A stretch of 64,000 bases of DNA. Origin: Amblyornis subalaris. Taxonomy: Eukaryota > Chordata > Aves > Passeriformes > Ptilonorhynchidae. Where the stretch lies: positions 8,508,935 through 8,572,934 of the forward strand of contig JACAXG010000007.1 of the NCBI GenBank assembly GCA_018881555.1, given 5' to 3'. The position numbers were made by a program, and so were the translations under genes. A model generated the notes under the pieces. It saw only the letters and a list, made by a program, of their open reading frames with translations. It searched no databases and was not told the origin of the DNA. Below are positions 27,401 to 42,400 of the stretch, one piece after another (position 1 is the first letter of the stretch; each line of letters starts with the position of its first letter).

Positions 27401-30400
27401 TAGGCCCTCAGTACTCTCAAAAGTTTGCTTATTTTTTCATCTTCTTTAGAGGCACATTTAAAGCTGGAAGTGCAACTTGTGCTAATATATGTTGCTGACC
27501 AGAAGAATGCCCNTCAAAGGGCTGTATAACTGTGGGGTGATGCAAGAGAAAGAAGAGATGCCCTGGGACGTCAGGAGAAGTCTGATGAGAAAGAAACTTC
27601 NAAAGAAAAATAAAAATGAGATCAGATTCACTCCTTTGAGAAGACCTCCCTGTTCCTGTGGCCAAAATCCACAGCAAAACATTATGGCCTTTCTCCAGCA
27701 CAGCCCACTCCTTCCAAACAAGTGATTCGATCTCAAATTTATTTAGAATACAGAGTTTGCAGTAACAGATGCTTAATAAAACCAAACATGAGTANCACAA
27801 GCTGATCCTCCCTATTTCTACATCACAGCAATTTATACCAAAACAAAGTAAAACAGACCAAAAACCAGTGAAGGAATCTCAGACAAAGGTAGTACAGTAA
27901 GTTTTGAACATTGTTCACAGTTGAACGGATTATATAGAACTGAGGGCAGAAAACAGATGGTGATTTCCTAATTACAGCCTGGTAATTGAAGAGTTTTCCC
28001 CACAGAAATTAATTTCTCTCAGCAAAAGATACATAAAATAGTTATCTAATCCTTCTGTATTTAAAGCTTTTAACAAAGTGCCATCAAGACAGATGAGACA
28101 AATTGTTCTCATACAATCAGCTATATGGATGGATACAAAGGGAAAGGAAAAGCACTCCTGTTTTCTTTCTCATGTAAGGTTATGGGGAGGGGGAAATCTT
28201 CCTCTGATATGTGTCTCAATCCCACAGCAGGCATCTGCAAATGGGAACCTCTGCAAAAACAGTCTTCTTGTGTTCTTGGTCCAATGTCAACTCAAAGCAC
28301 AAGCATCCTCTTGTCCTTATTAGTAACAGAGCATAAAAATGCTTTATAAGGCAAGTAAAATNACTAATACCAAAGTAGATTAAAAATTGAAAACTTCGTG
28401 ACTATTGGCAACTTACAATTAAGCTGGCTTGCTGACTGTTGCCCATGAAAAACCCCAACTCCNTTCTGATTCTCATTTTGTCATCTTCTTTCCCATTGCT
28501 GCAAACAAAAGCCACACTGGTTTTACACACATTTTATAATCTCCACTCCTGGTTTCCAAAGATTCACACTACTCTGAGGCATTTATCCATAATTAACCAA
28601 TGTAAAACAACGGAATCAAGTACGATTTAGTTATGCCTCATTTAGCAGTTCAGTGGGAGCCACCTGCTTTGTGTTAGGGCAAGACTTGAGCTACGATTCA
28701 CTTGCAGGTTTTCAGATAATTTTTTGTTGTTGTTATTAGTTACCATTGTCAACACACAGAAAGAGAAGGATCCAAAAATTCAGTCAATTACTTTTAGGGC
28801 TGGGTAGCAGCCAGCAGGAATAGTCATTGCTTGGGTTCAGCAGAGGTTTGCCAGATGATGAGATGTTAGCATCGGCAGGGAAAATTTCCTTTCTTGGCTC
28901 GTATCTGCTAAAGNCTGCAATCACCAAATAAGGACTAAGGATGGGTTCAGAAGGAACAATTTAGGGCTAAATTTAGGACTGGTGTCAGTAGTAACCGTCT
29001 GTTAGGGCAGAGACTAAGCTGGGTAGGGTCACCGATAGGAAAAGGAGAAAAGGGAGCCAAAACTGGCAGTGAGCACAAAAGGGTGCAGCTGGCTACGGCT
29101 GCGTGTGAGGCAGACAGCAGCAGGGAGGAAGGACTGAGCCAGGGGACACTGCCAGCACCAGCAGCAGGGGCAGCACGCGCACAGAGCGGGACAGCCACCC
29201 GCACCTTCAGCCCGAACNGGCTGCTAGGCACAAGGCGAGGTTTGGATAAGCCAAAGCCACCGTGCCATGACTAGTGCAGCGTCTCTAGGTTGTTGCCTGN
29301 CTGGATGTGGTTCTGGAACCAACTGCTGGATTCGGGGCACATTTCCAACCAGCACAAGCCAAAACAGTCCCGANTCTATCAGGGCACCAAGGTAAGCACA
29401 GCCCCACGTCTTTCATTTTCCAGAAAGTACAAAGAATCAAACAGATGGATTCACTGCCTCGCTGGAACATTTAACATGACTGCATGATAAAACTGAGCAT
29501 TTAAAATCCACCATGCCATCTTCAACTCTGCAAGAACCTACACCAAAACAGTTCTGACCACTGGTTAGTGAATTGAATGGGTAGTCTGATACAATTCCCA
29601 GCACTATCCCAATGGCTCCAAGCTGTCTTACAAAACAAAGCATGTTAATGTACGGGTAATAAGGTTAAATGTCAGGGCCTCCTAATAACTAACTCCATCT
29701 CCAGTGAAGTCTTGCTGTGCAATCCTATCTAATCACTTGGCCTCTCACTTCACCATCTGTAAACAGAACTACAGCCCAACCTACTCCGCAGNATGTTGAA
29801 AGGTTCACATCTAAAATGCTTTACACACTTCAGATTTCTAAGTGCTATATAGGTTAAGAGGTTTGTTTGTTTATTTTTAAGACTAATCTCGTATTAATGT
29901 GTTTTAAAGTGTACATACTTTGCCTGACAAAAAAAACAACGCTACAAATAGAACACAGGAAACCATTACCAAGACTTTAAAATGGGTTGTGACTTGGCTG
30001 ATCATGAGTGAATAAACTCATCTTTAATTTTTCTGATTACATTTCCTGCACATAGATCCTTCTACTGGGGTTTTCTAGTGGCAACCCTAAATAAGGAACT
30101 TCTTGCTGTCAAGAATCCCTACCACACCAAGCTGTTCACTGCAGGAGGATAGGGCAAAGCGAGGAATTTCCCTTTGACTTGNATTCCTAAGTATCTGGTA
30201 TCACTAACAGTATGCAGAAGAATTAGTCATTGCCTGACAGACATGCTTCATTTTGCTGAGGCACAAAACAACAACTCTCAGTTCGCTCTGTTCACATTCA
30301 TTACCCACTTATAACAGTAACTATGTATCTCCCTGAAACGTAAACAAACATTAAACCAACTCACAGACAAACTTCCTTACGACTTAAGAAAACAAACAAA

Positions 30401-33400
30401 AATTAACAAAACTGTTTATGACACCAAGGAATTCTCAGCTCTCTATACTGCACATACCACTAAAACATTCCCATGNGCTTTGATCCAAAAACCATGAGAA
30501 GTCCACAAAGCATTAAAAGGCAATTTGAGAAAAGTGACTGCCAGAAATCAAATCCAACAGGTTTAAGCGAACAAAAATCACACAGGAAAAGGAAAACAAA
30601 TTAAGAAATTCANTCAATAATGCTCAATAAACGAATGCTACCACAGCACTGTTATCAGGTTGTACAAAACAGTACAAATTTTTTTTTCCTGGACAAGGTT
30701 AGAGAATCCTTCACCTGAAAAGGCTGAGAAAACGGTAGTAGAGAGCATTATAATGGGTCCCTCTCCGGAAGCAAAGCAACTGGGAATAAGCAAGTGTCTT
30801 AAAAAAAGCAAGCAAGAAAGAAACCCCACCACACCTCTTCTCAGAAGAGAANTGATGTGCTGTCTTCCCCTGACATTACTAATTACTGACATCAATGTAT
30901 TCCACCTGCTATTTTATAGAGCTACAAAAGCCCTGTCTTTTTTCCCCTCTAATTGTTCTGCTGTGACTAAAAATTCAACTGACATTGGCAACACTGGTCT
31001 GAACCATACCTTTTCCAAAGCCTAGCAAGGAATTAGAGGCACATACTTCAAAGAGCACTTGATTCAGCCATTGCTCTGTCCTAGAAGCTTGATCCCAAAA
31101 TCTCTTAGGAACCACAAGCACGTCTCCATGCTACCATGTGCTAAAACCTATGCCTATTGAACCTTTTCTGCTCATCCTTAATATTCAAACTAGAACATTC
31201 ACCTGAGTTTGCTCTATAAATTTGCACCAGAACAGGCAGCTAAAGACATCGAATGAGGGTGAAGGCGGCAGCAATTTCTGGTGGCTATGACAAGAATCAT
31301 CTGAAAAATCATGCTACTAAGACCTCTCAGAAGGGAGACAGAGAGAGAAGAGANAGAATCACAAACCTCTGAGCTCATGTCAACTATTTTCCAATCAAAA
31401 CTCCTTCCTGGCATCCCCCAGCGTCTCTGCTTGTCACTCTGGGAATGCCACCCCAGCACACCCATCCAGGCACTCAGAACAAAACTCAGCAGCTGCTCAT
31501 ACCCCTCCCGGCTACTGCACTAATAATAGTGTCTAGGAAGCAATGCTCCAATAAGGCCATTCAATAATGGCCTCATGAAACATGAGATCACCTTCTGACC
31601 ACTATTAAAATATAGGGGTTTTCTATATTTAAAAGAGAAACTGAAAGAAAGGGCTTCAGGAAAAGAAAACTCTATGAATAACAGCATCCTTACTCAAAAG
31701 ATAACACTCTACAGTTAAAGACAAATTTTCTTAACAANGCTTTGCTATCAAATCTGACACATCAAAAGCATACAATCCCTTTTGTCTGCTCACAAGTCTT
31801 CAGGATTCTAAAAGCAAGCAAACCATAGCTATCACTACAGGAACAGAAAGCATATACAGAAAGCTTTATTTATAAAAGGACTGAAATTGAAATAAACGTT
31901 GATAGAATTATTTGGGGGTTATTTGACACTTNTGTGGCATCAGAAGCTTTTGTTTCAAGGGGGCCTTTGATTACTTGTTTCTGATACATGTTGCTTTCAA
32001 ACACAGTTAAGTTCCACTTAGAGAAACCTCTCTGTACCAGAGAAAAGTGGCAGGGCAGGTGCTATCNGATTAATTGGTCATGTGGTGCAGCTGCTTGCTC
32101 CATCCAAAAAAACAGTGCTACTTTTCTTGACTGACATCTTACTTCCTGATTCTATTTTTAAATGCATCGATGACAATTATGGCAAACTAATTTCCCAGAA
32201 GATATTAAAGCCAGCTTCCTTGTAAACACCTTCATTTCAAGAACTACAAACAAAAGTTACAATGAGAGGAAAAAAACCCTCCTCAATGAAGCAAGCTTTG
32301 CAACTACTTTACAAATTTGAAGTGGCTTCCAGTACGTCCAGAAAGCACTACAGCAACGTTGGCACAACCTGTTTTTTCTTCACATATGGATACATTCCAT
32401 AAAAAAGTGAGTGACGAAATGCTCTAAACCTTAGAAAAGCCAAACTGCTGACTTAATTTCCACTGGAATAATTTCCATGGCAAGGGCAGAACAGCTGCTT
32501 TCTGAGCTCATGCTGCCATGCCCTCCATACTGAGATGTCCCCCACATGACTGGAGGAGAATATGGCACATTCTCCCATCAGATTCCATATTAAGCTAATT
32601 TCCTTGAAGAGTTTATAACTACTGCTCAATTCAAATAATGACTACAGAAAAAGAGCAGTAGGTGCAGTCTCCCCTAATGCAGAAAGGACTGATACACAAC
32701 ACTTCCCTATGACATTTCAACATTTGTAAAACGCTTGGTAGATAAATGATCCCAAATTTGAAGCAATAGTTTAAATGGTGATGGAAAGAAAGATATAAAC
32801 AGGTGAAGAGTTTCCCAAAGCTGCTCACAAAGTCACATCTCTAGACACAGTTTGGTTTTTTGTTCATACCATAAAATTATTCATGTATANGAAAAGACAA
32901 CTAACCTCGCAGACATGAACCATGTTCACTAGAGAAAGATCCTGAGGACTGACAGCAACCTATTTGCAGCAATTAAAAAAAAAAAGTGCCCTATATACAA
33001 TATAAATTATGTTGCACCAAAATAGAAGGTATTTTTGCAAATTAAAANATAGGAATTCATACCTAAGACACATTACAATTACAGCTTTATGAAAGTACNT
33101 AATGGAGGTAGGAAGGGAAATTAAATTGCCAGCTAATTGAACACAAAGAATCATTTCTGTTGAGTCTCAAAGTCACATCTTCCAAATAATATTTGCATCT
33201 TGGATACTACATACTACACATATTGTGTAATATTTGCATACACACAGTAGATTGCATTTTCTGTTAGGTCAATCACACACAACCTCTGTCACAGATCTTC
33301 AATCTACTTCTTATCAGCTCTCAGCCCTCCAGGAGTGCATTTCTGGTCATCAATACCCTCAGAGCAGTTATANTAATGTCTCACTAGGTTCCAATCTCAT

Positions 33401-36400
33401 TCAGCTCTGCTATAGACCCTCAGCAAAGTTCATCTAAACAGAGGTCCAAGTTCCTACACATGACACTCAAGGATATAACACAAACATTTCCTTAGTTCAT
33501 TATACTAACTACAAAAAAAATTGAGCTGCATCTCAAGTTAGAACCATTCCTCCACAAAACATTTGAAAAAACTGCAGTGAGAGAAGAGACACAGGTGCCA
33601 ACAATAAATTTCCATGCTTGACTAGCTTGTTCCCTACCCCTCAGGATGGCAGCCTTCCTTCCCCCTCAGGTGCAACCCTATAGAACCCCGTGGGACAAGC
33701 AGTAATGGTGCTGGAAGACACATAGATGTGTTTTGTGAAACAAAACAAAAATAGCCATGGGAGAGANGAGCATTTCTTTTCAGCATAAGATTCGTTTACT
33801 TCTTGTGTTGGTTTTGGCTGGGGTAGAATAAATTTTCTTCATGGTGGCTGGTATGAGGCTGAGTTTTGGATTTGTGCTGAATACAGTGACAATAANAGGG
33901 ATGTTTTTGTTATTGCTGAGCAGGGCTTACACACAGCCAAAGCCTTTTCTACTTTTCATACAGCAATGCTGGAGAGGAGACTGGGAGTGCATGGGAGGTT
34001 GGGATGAGACACAGCTGGAACAGGTGACCCCAANTGACCAAAGGCATATTACACAGAATCATAGAATATGCTGAGTCAGAAGGGACCCACAAGGATCACT
34101 GAGTCCAGCTCCTGGTNCTGCACAGGACATCCCCAAGAGTCACACCACATGCATGAAAGCATTGTCCAAATGCTTCTTGAACTCTGTCAGGCTGGAGCTG
34201 TGACCAGTTCCCTGGGGAGCCTGTTCCAGTGCCCAACCACTCGCTGGGGGAAGAATCTTTCTCTAATATCCAATCCAAACCTTCCCTGACACAACTTCAG
34301 GCCATTCCCTCAGGTCCTGTCACTGGTGACCACAGAGAAGAAATCAGTGCCTGCCCCTCCTCTTTCCCTCACGAGGAAGTTGTAACTGCAGTGAGGTCTC
34401 CCCTCAGTCTCCTCTTCTCCAGGCTGAACAGACCAGGTGCCCTCAGCCGCTTCTCCTATGGCTTCCCCTCAAGGCCCTTCACCATCCTCTTGGCTCTCCT
34501 TCGGATGCTCTCTAACAGTTTAATGTCTTTATTGCATGTCCAAAACTGACCCCAGGACTCGAGCTGAGGCCGCCCCAGTGCAGAGCAGAGCGGGACAATC
34601 CCCTCCCTTGCCCGACTGGNGATGTGGTGNCCGATGCCCCCCCCAGACACGGATGTCTCTCCTGGCTGCCAGGGCACTGCTGACTCGGATTCAGCTTGCC
34701 TTTGACCAGGACCCCCAGGTCCCTTTCCACAGCGCTGCTCTCCAGCTTCTCATTCCCCAGTCTGTCCGTACATCCAGGGTTGCTCCATCCCAGATGCAGA
34801 ATCCATCACTTTCCCTTGTTGTACTTCATATGGTTGGTGCTTGCCCAGCCCTCTAATTTGCTGAGTCTCTCTGCAGGGCCTCTCTGCCCTCAAGGGAGTC
34901 AACAGCTCCTCCCAGATTTGTATCTGTGAACTTGCTCAGTATCCCTTCCAGCCCTGCATCCAAGCCACTTATGAAGATGTTGAAGAGCACAGGGCCGAGG
35001 ACGGAGCCCTTTGAACACCACTACTGACAGGTCACCAGTCTGATGTCACTCCATTCACTGTAACCCTTTGTGCCTGATCCATGAGGCAGTTGCTCACCCA
35101 TGCCACGATTTGTTTATCCAGCTGTGTGCTGGACATTTTGTCCAGAAGGACCCTGTGAGAGACAGTATAGAAAGCTTTATTGAAATCCAAAANATTTACA
35201 TCAGCTGACTTCCCTTGATCAAGTAGGTGGGTTACCTTGCCATAAAAGGAAATGACATTTGATAAGCAGGAATTTCCATATCCTACATGAAGGATCCTTC
35301 CATGCTCCATACATGAAGTGAGGGGAAGAAGGAGGANGTGAAGGAATGTTTGGAGTGATGGTGTTTGTCTTCCCAAGTAACCCTTACACATGATGGGGCC
35401 CTGGAAATGGCTGAACACCTGCCTGCCCANGGGAAGCAGTGAATTAATTCCTTGTTTTGCTTTGTTTATGAGCATGAACTCCTTCAACCCAGGAGTTTTC
35501 TAGCTTTAACTCTCCAAATTCCCTCCCTGATCCCACTGGTGGGGGTAGTGAGCAAGTGGCCATGTAGTGCTTGATTGCTGGCTGGGGTTAAGCTATGACA
35601 CTTTCAAAATTAAAAAAAAAAAAAAAAAGAAAAAAAAAAAGAAAAAAAGCAATACTTCATGTGGTTTTATTTCTTTTAGCGAAGATGCTGAATACTCTGG
35701 AACAAGGGAACAGTTAGGAAGAGGCACAACAGAAATTTGAAACTGTGCATTTTGAGATGACTGAAAGCAGAAAGAAAAATGAAGCACAATAAAAGTACAG
35801 TAATATTACCACAGAGCAAGTGTTTAAGAGNAGGCTGGACAAAGTCAGCTTTGTTCCTGAAAAGCTTGCAGGCTGAGGAGTTGAACAGACAAAAGTTTTG
35901 GAGAAACGGGTCACTTGGCTCATGACTGAGATTGTCAGTTGGTCCAGGACTCTTCCATAGAAACAGCATACAACCTGATATGTTAACAGGAAAAAGGTAT
36001 GGACGAGTCATACTGCTGCGCTCTCAGAGCACTGATGTGTTTCCAAGGCTGACACNATGCAGCACTCACAGTTTGTTAATCCATATAAGCTACAGGCTCA
36101 GCCTTANGACAGATTTCTAAGAACCCTGACCCACTGTCAAAATGATATTTTGAAAGGTCTGTCTCAGGTCTTCTGTGACCTGGCAGCATGCTCCCTCCAC
36201 CTGTTTACAAGATAGTGGGATTTCTTTTGAAGAAGCATATTCTAAGCAATTATATGTTCACTTAAAACTGCTACAAGTTTTCTTTCTTTTTTTTTGTTCT
36301 ATCATACCTACATTCAAATAGTATTAGTGTTTTTCAAAGCAAGCAATTCTAATGACTGACAAAAATCACAGATTAAGTCAAACAAACAATAATAAGCCGC

Positions 36401-39400
36401 TTTCTCTCTGCTTGGGAAGCCAGCCCAACTTTTGAGATTTGATACATTACAGTCCAATTTTTCTTAAGAGTGAAATGCCTGATGTGTGACACAATCTTCA
36501 TACGCTTCAGGATTAATTCAATCATCATTTCTAAGCCTCCATGCATCAGCCTAATGAAGCAAATGGACTAATTTCAAAGTTAAAAAACATGCACCAGCAA
36601 CAAAGTAGCTGAGAATTTATTCCTGGACACCACATATGCTACAGTGTCTTTCAAGGCGCAGGTCTGGTACAGAGCCCTGCTCAGTTTCATCTTGGATATT
36701 CAATTTTCCCTGCCAAATTAAACAAAGCATTGTTTTTCCTCTTCAAGGACATGCAGTCCCAACCAGCCAGGTGCACATACAAAAGCTGACAAGAACCAAG
36801 GGGAAGCTGTAACAACCACATCTACTGAGAGGCAAAGCCCCTCTCTGACCCACCCNCTCAGCACATAACCCCCACCTGCACAGTCCTCTCATTCAAAGAG
36901 GCAACAACGGGAGGTTTATTCAGAGGTCTGGGCTGTGGTAAAACCACAATGTGTTTAATGACACTATGATTTTCCAGCCCTGTAGATTATTTTTCCCCTC
37001 ACACTGCCCCTTTCTCACAGAGGATAAGCCTAGCATGAACGATTTACAGGAACTTCTGATTCNGCCTCGGCCTGCGATGGCCACATAGCTTCTGAGGGCC
37101 TGGATGTTTTCTCTCTATTTTTATCCTGAAAGATGAGCAAACATGCAGCATGGAAAAGAACAACAAAGGGAGGAAACAAAAAAAACAGCAGAAGGAGTAA
37201 AAGACAAAGAATATGGTATCCGCAAGAAGCTCCATCTATAGTTACAAGTCGGTATGGAAACACAACAAAATGACATTGAGGTTGTCTGTCGAAAATTGCC
37301 AAAAATATCTGTTTGGAAAAAGAATTTGAGGATAGTGTAAACCCAGCCACAGACTTCCCTTTCCAGTATCTCATTTCCTAGTAAGATATCGAAACGTGCT
37401 CTGGACAGAAGGCATACATCTCTCCCAGATATATAATATGGGGCATCATAAATTACTGCCCTCTCTTTTATCAAAGTCACACCCAGAGGAAAACAACCTC
37501 CACAGGAGCTGCTGGGATGGAGCACGTGTGCCTGCTTCAACTCATTGCAAAACTGATGGCTGAGTTTAAACTTGGCAAAGAAGATGGTTTTGACTTAGAA
37601 ATGAGGCAGATTTTGGGTGTTGATTAAGATTGACAACTACAGTGGGTGGCAGCAGCCACCAGCAGAGAGATGTTAAATTCCCTGAACAGTAGTTTCTTAA
37701 ACTATTCTGCCAATATGTGCCCAAGTTTATTCAATCGTATATTTTACATTCACTAGATATTCCAGAAAGCATTCAACTGCTCAAAGTGTCTTAATCAGCC
37801 AACTCAAGAACTTGAAGCCTTTTAAAAGACAACCAAAACACTGAGCATATTGTAACATCTTAAGAACAACTGTCATAGAACAACAGTAAATATGGTCTCG
37901 AAACTGAGAAAAGTGGCATTAGACCCAGCAGAAAACCCCATCAGACAAAAGCAAATCATAAAAATTATCTCAAGAAGCCACAACCCACACTATCAAAACA
38001 TTAAGCATATTGCCAAGACTCACATGCTGTGAACTCTCTCTCTCAAATAGCCAAGCCTCTGGTTTGTAGGTTAATGTGTTAAGTGCTGCAGTAGTGACCG
38101 AAGTTAGCATTGTAAATCAAAAGCACTGCAGTCAATGTAAACCATATACATTAATCATGTAATGTTACAAGACAGCTGGGAAGGAGAAGTACTGGGATGC
38201 AGCTCTCCAGTGCCATTCCAAACATGTTTCCACGTGCTCCCTACCTAAAGCAAAGGCAGAGCACTCAGCCTGTTTGCTGCTCCCCAAATACATATCGACA
38301 TAGCATCCTCCTTCCTGCCCCCTTGGAAAAACATCTGTGCTGATCAGAAAGAAACGTTCTGCGTCAAGAAAGATTATGAAGTTATTTTAGACTGGACTTG
38401 AGAAGTAGTATCAGTGCCATAAGCTCAGCTTGTTAAAATTTGCAACATTTTTGCAATACAGAGCTGGCAAGCACAGGATAATTTTAGGAACAGCACACAC
38501 CTACAGCCTTAGCAGTGGGCCTATTTTTCTTCCCTTAATTGCAGGCAGGTGTTTGCACTTTACAGACTGTAGGGCAAGTACACTCTTTTTAACAACTCCT
38601 TAAGATAGACTGAGATTCCATACAATTCTAAAATTACATTTCTAAAAGGCTTGCCATTTAAAAAAAAAATCAAGGAAAAAAAATTTTTCATCATGATCTA
38701 CCAGAAAACTTCTCTAAAAATTTTAAANTTATTTCTGTTGCTTTTGTCTTGAAGGTTGACATTTACACTGATCACTGATCTCCTCTTAAATGACCACTTA
38801 CATATTTTATCTAAAGCTGAAAAATTATGAGGTTTCCTGAAATGATTAAAAGACAGAATCACTTCATTTAATGACAGTCTGTCACATCTCTCAGCACTGA
38901 GAGAATCCATATAAATTCATTAAATTACATGTTTTCTGATATCACAGAAGGTCACTAGCGCAACGCTCTGCTTTTAATACAGAAAAAAAATGAACAGTGG
39001 AACATCTACAGGACAAAGACAGTAATGGAGGCAGTCAGTAATTCAAGCTGAAAAGACGAGATTCAAGCTGACAAACTGGCATCCTCCACGGAATGAGTCT
39101 GACACTTTTTATAGGTACTGACACAGTAACAAATGCTTTACTTGGGGTGGAGCTAAACCCAATGTTCTTCACAGTACTTTCTTAAAAGAAAGCATTTCCC
39201 TGATCCTTGTACAGAAGCAACTTTATGTACAAGCAGGAAAGGAAAAACAAAAAAAGGTACTGTCATAGTTAATTAGGCTCCAGCTGTGGCAATTGCCTTG
39301 AAGGGAAGGGAAAAGCAACATTCTGTTATGTTATTATCAGCAGCGCCTTCTTAAGGGAGAGCTGTATCAGATGGGCCCCAAAGTACCTGTTTGCTTTAGT

Positions 39401-42400
39401 TTTCTAATGCTTCCATTATCGAGCTCAATTCCAACAGAAAGCTGGGGGTTTTTAAAGGTACATACTGCTCAGCAGCCTTCGCAATACAGGATCTAGCACT
39501 GTCCTGGTAAAGCACACTTCAAATTTAAATCTCAGAGCATTCACTTACACCATTGATTTGCTTATGGTTATCACACCTATGACATGCCTTGCAAGAGAAA
39601 TAAAGCTTGGTTTTGAGCTACTAGTTGAAAAATAAAATAGCATTCTAAAATGCTAAATGTAAAGATTTATTAATTCACAGGTCTCACGAATTCAAGGCAA
39701 ATTAATCAAGTCCTAACTAAACACAGTTGATTTAGAAAACTCTGCACACAGGTTCAACTGAAGTCCTCTTGCAATATTCCCCCCTTCCCCATTAAGTAAG
39801 AATGTCAGTANGCTTTCACTCAATCTTCAGATTGTATCTAAATATTTAGTAAATGTCCATTTCTTTCCTAGAAGTTATTAATAAATCCTATATTAGTGGT
39901 TTTATCTTACTTCTTTGATATGTACTGGAATGTCAGCAGAACATTTTTGTTGCAGAAAATTCCTAAGACTTTGGGAGCTGGCACACATTATACGTGGTTT
40001 CATAACTGCAGATTATAGCAAGGAAAGCTTTAAAAAATGGACAATTAGTGCTAAAGAAAAAAAAAGCACTGTGGCTCAAGTGATCTGAAAGGCTTTTTTG
40101 TGGTGTTATTATGTGGATTACCACAGCCTTTCCATTTACATAATAATATATACACCAGGTCAGACCACAACCTAACCTCGACCAGCATCTGAAAGGTCAA
40201 CCACCACCACCACACACTAAGACAACTGGCCAAGAAAAAGAATATGGGTTTGGACAACTCAGACATCAGACTGGGGCTTGGGACTGGATTAGGTTCTTCA
40301 GTCATCTTTGTTAAAAGAAAGACACAGTCTATTCTACTAGGTTGGAGATGGGATCAGAATGGCTTTATTCCCATTGATGAGAAGATTTCCCATCTTCTTG
40401 GTGGCAAACTTGAAAATGGCCAATGACTAAAAACACCTCAGAGGAAAGGAAAGAGAACTATTCACTTTTTTTTGCTCACAGACACACTCCTTAGGGCAAA
40501 CCAGCATTCTCCAGTAACAATTATCAGTAACTCNCTATTTTCCAAGAAACTCCTTCTACACATAAGTTTGGTTCCAGTTTTGTATTCTGTCTGGAAGAGT
40601 ACAAGAAATAACTCTTCCGTGAAAAACACAAAACAAAAATAGCCATAAAAAACAGTCACTAGAAGCTGGAGTACACTGAGCTGCACTGGGTAGCCANGAC
40701 ATCCACCTTCTGTCTTCACCAGCCCACTACAAAGCCACTGCAGTTGACCCAAACAGAATTCTGCTCCGANTTGAGCCTAAATCCAAGAGTGCAGGAGCTC
40801 TGCTTTCAGGCACATGGAGCTGATATCCTTTGCAAAGCCCCTGTGAGATGCTCAGGGCCAAAATCTGTGCTCCTGCTGACTCTTCCTACTCCACCCTGAT
40901 GTCTCATAAGCAGTGGCAGCTCCTGCTGTAGGTTTACCAAAAAGTCTCACCTTCAAAAAAATATCTTCAAAACTCCCAAATAAATCTCACACTCATGTCA
41001 AGAGACCAAGAATTGGACCAACACAGGGAGAACTCAGAATAAATACATAGCAGAATAAATACATAGTGTTTATCCAGTGTATCCTTTGGCTTNCAACAAA
41101 TTGCATTGCAGATTTTTAAGAACTCAGAACTAAACCCATGAAGTTCCTTTCATGATTCAGAAGGATTCTCTGATCAGACACCTTTACATTCACTTTCAAC
41201 TGAAGCATAACTAGCTTCATCCAGAAGTTATTTATCAACTATATTGATCCTAACTTGTTTAACTGAACTGGAATCCCCTAAGAAATANTGCACTTCTATT
41301 TTAAAAAGCATATGCACATACCACTTGTATTTACTGATCAGCAACAGTAGAAAAAAAAGGTCTTTTTGTACTCCTTTTAAACATATTTAATTGTCATTTA
41401 AAAAGAAAGAGACACCTATTGTTTATTCATTCTTTCACTNTTTAGCTTGAACTAGACAACTCAGTGATTCAAACCATGACACAGGAAACACCTTTGAGTC
41501 ACTCTTGTTTGTCTTTCTATCACATTCTTGAAACTACTGAAACTTTCAAGTGTAAAGATACACTTGAAGTATACTTCACTCTGGAAATTCAACAATTTAA
41601 AAANGCAAATTCTTTTTTTTGTTGTCTCTTTTTCAAGCAGTACAGACCCTTACTAACAAAAATGAATTCTTCTGAGTTTTAGGTGAAAACTACAATCCTA
41701 AAAATACAACTGAGGAGATAAATGGAAAGGAGCCAATGAGAGGATCCACATCATGTCACTGTTTTGTCCTGCAAGACACTGACGACTCCTGTGAATTAGA
41801 GGGAGTGGCAGCAGTATCTGCTTTCACCTGTCAAGATGTAACCCAGTGCAGGCAGCATCAAAGTCACTTACAAGGCTGTCTGTCAGGCAGGAAGTGGCAT
41901 CTTTTCAATTGCATCAGTTATTCACACTTCAAGAATCCCTGTAACGTTTGTTGTCAGCTTTACAAAGTGAAATAAGGAAAGCACTAAGGGAGGGAAATGG
42001 AGGTGATCTCTATTTACAGTCTCTTCCTTTCCCACAAATTCAAGAACAATAGTGCACCTACTACATTTTCTATTTTACAGACTATCCAGAGAAGATTTTA
42101 TACACACATATCAATTACACCAGATGCAAATCTCCTATTTTACCTGGTTCTAGAAACAGATAAATATTTTAGCTATTATTAAGATGACAGTTTTTGTTCA
42201 AAAGACTAAAACAATTTTCTAAAAATTGTAATCAACTATTGTCTAAGAGGCAGTCATCTAAGCTTACTACACCCTGCTTTATTATCAAATTCTCTAAATT
42301 GCAGTGAGCCTATCTTTGTACAGAAAATGCAGTTTGGACAGAAATGAATAGACCATTGTCTAGACCACTTCTCAAGCTTGGTTTTTGAAACAAATACTAA

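Noticed and set aside
37644..37660. Hairpin GGTGGC-AGCA-GCCACC followed by a CTCF-like CCACCAGCAG word
   Set aside because: The stem is only six bases and the CTCF match is partial. Not enough to call.
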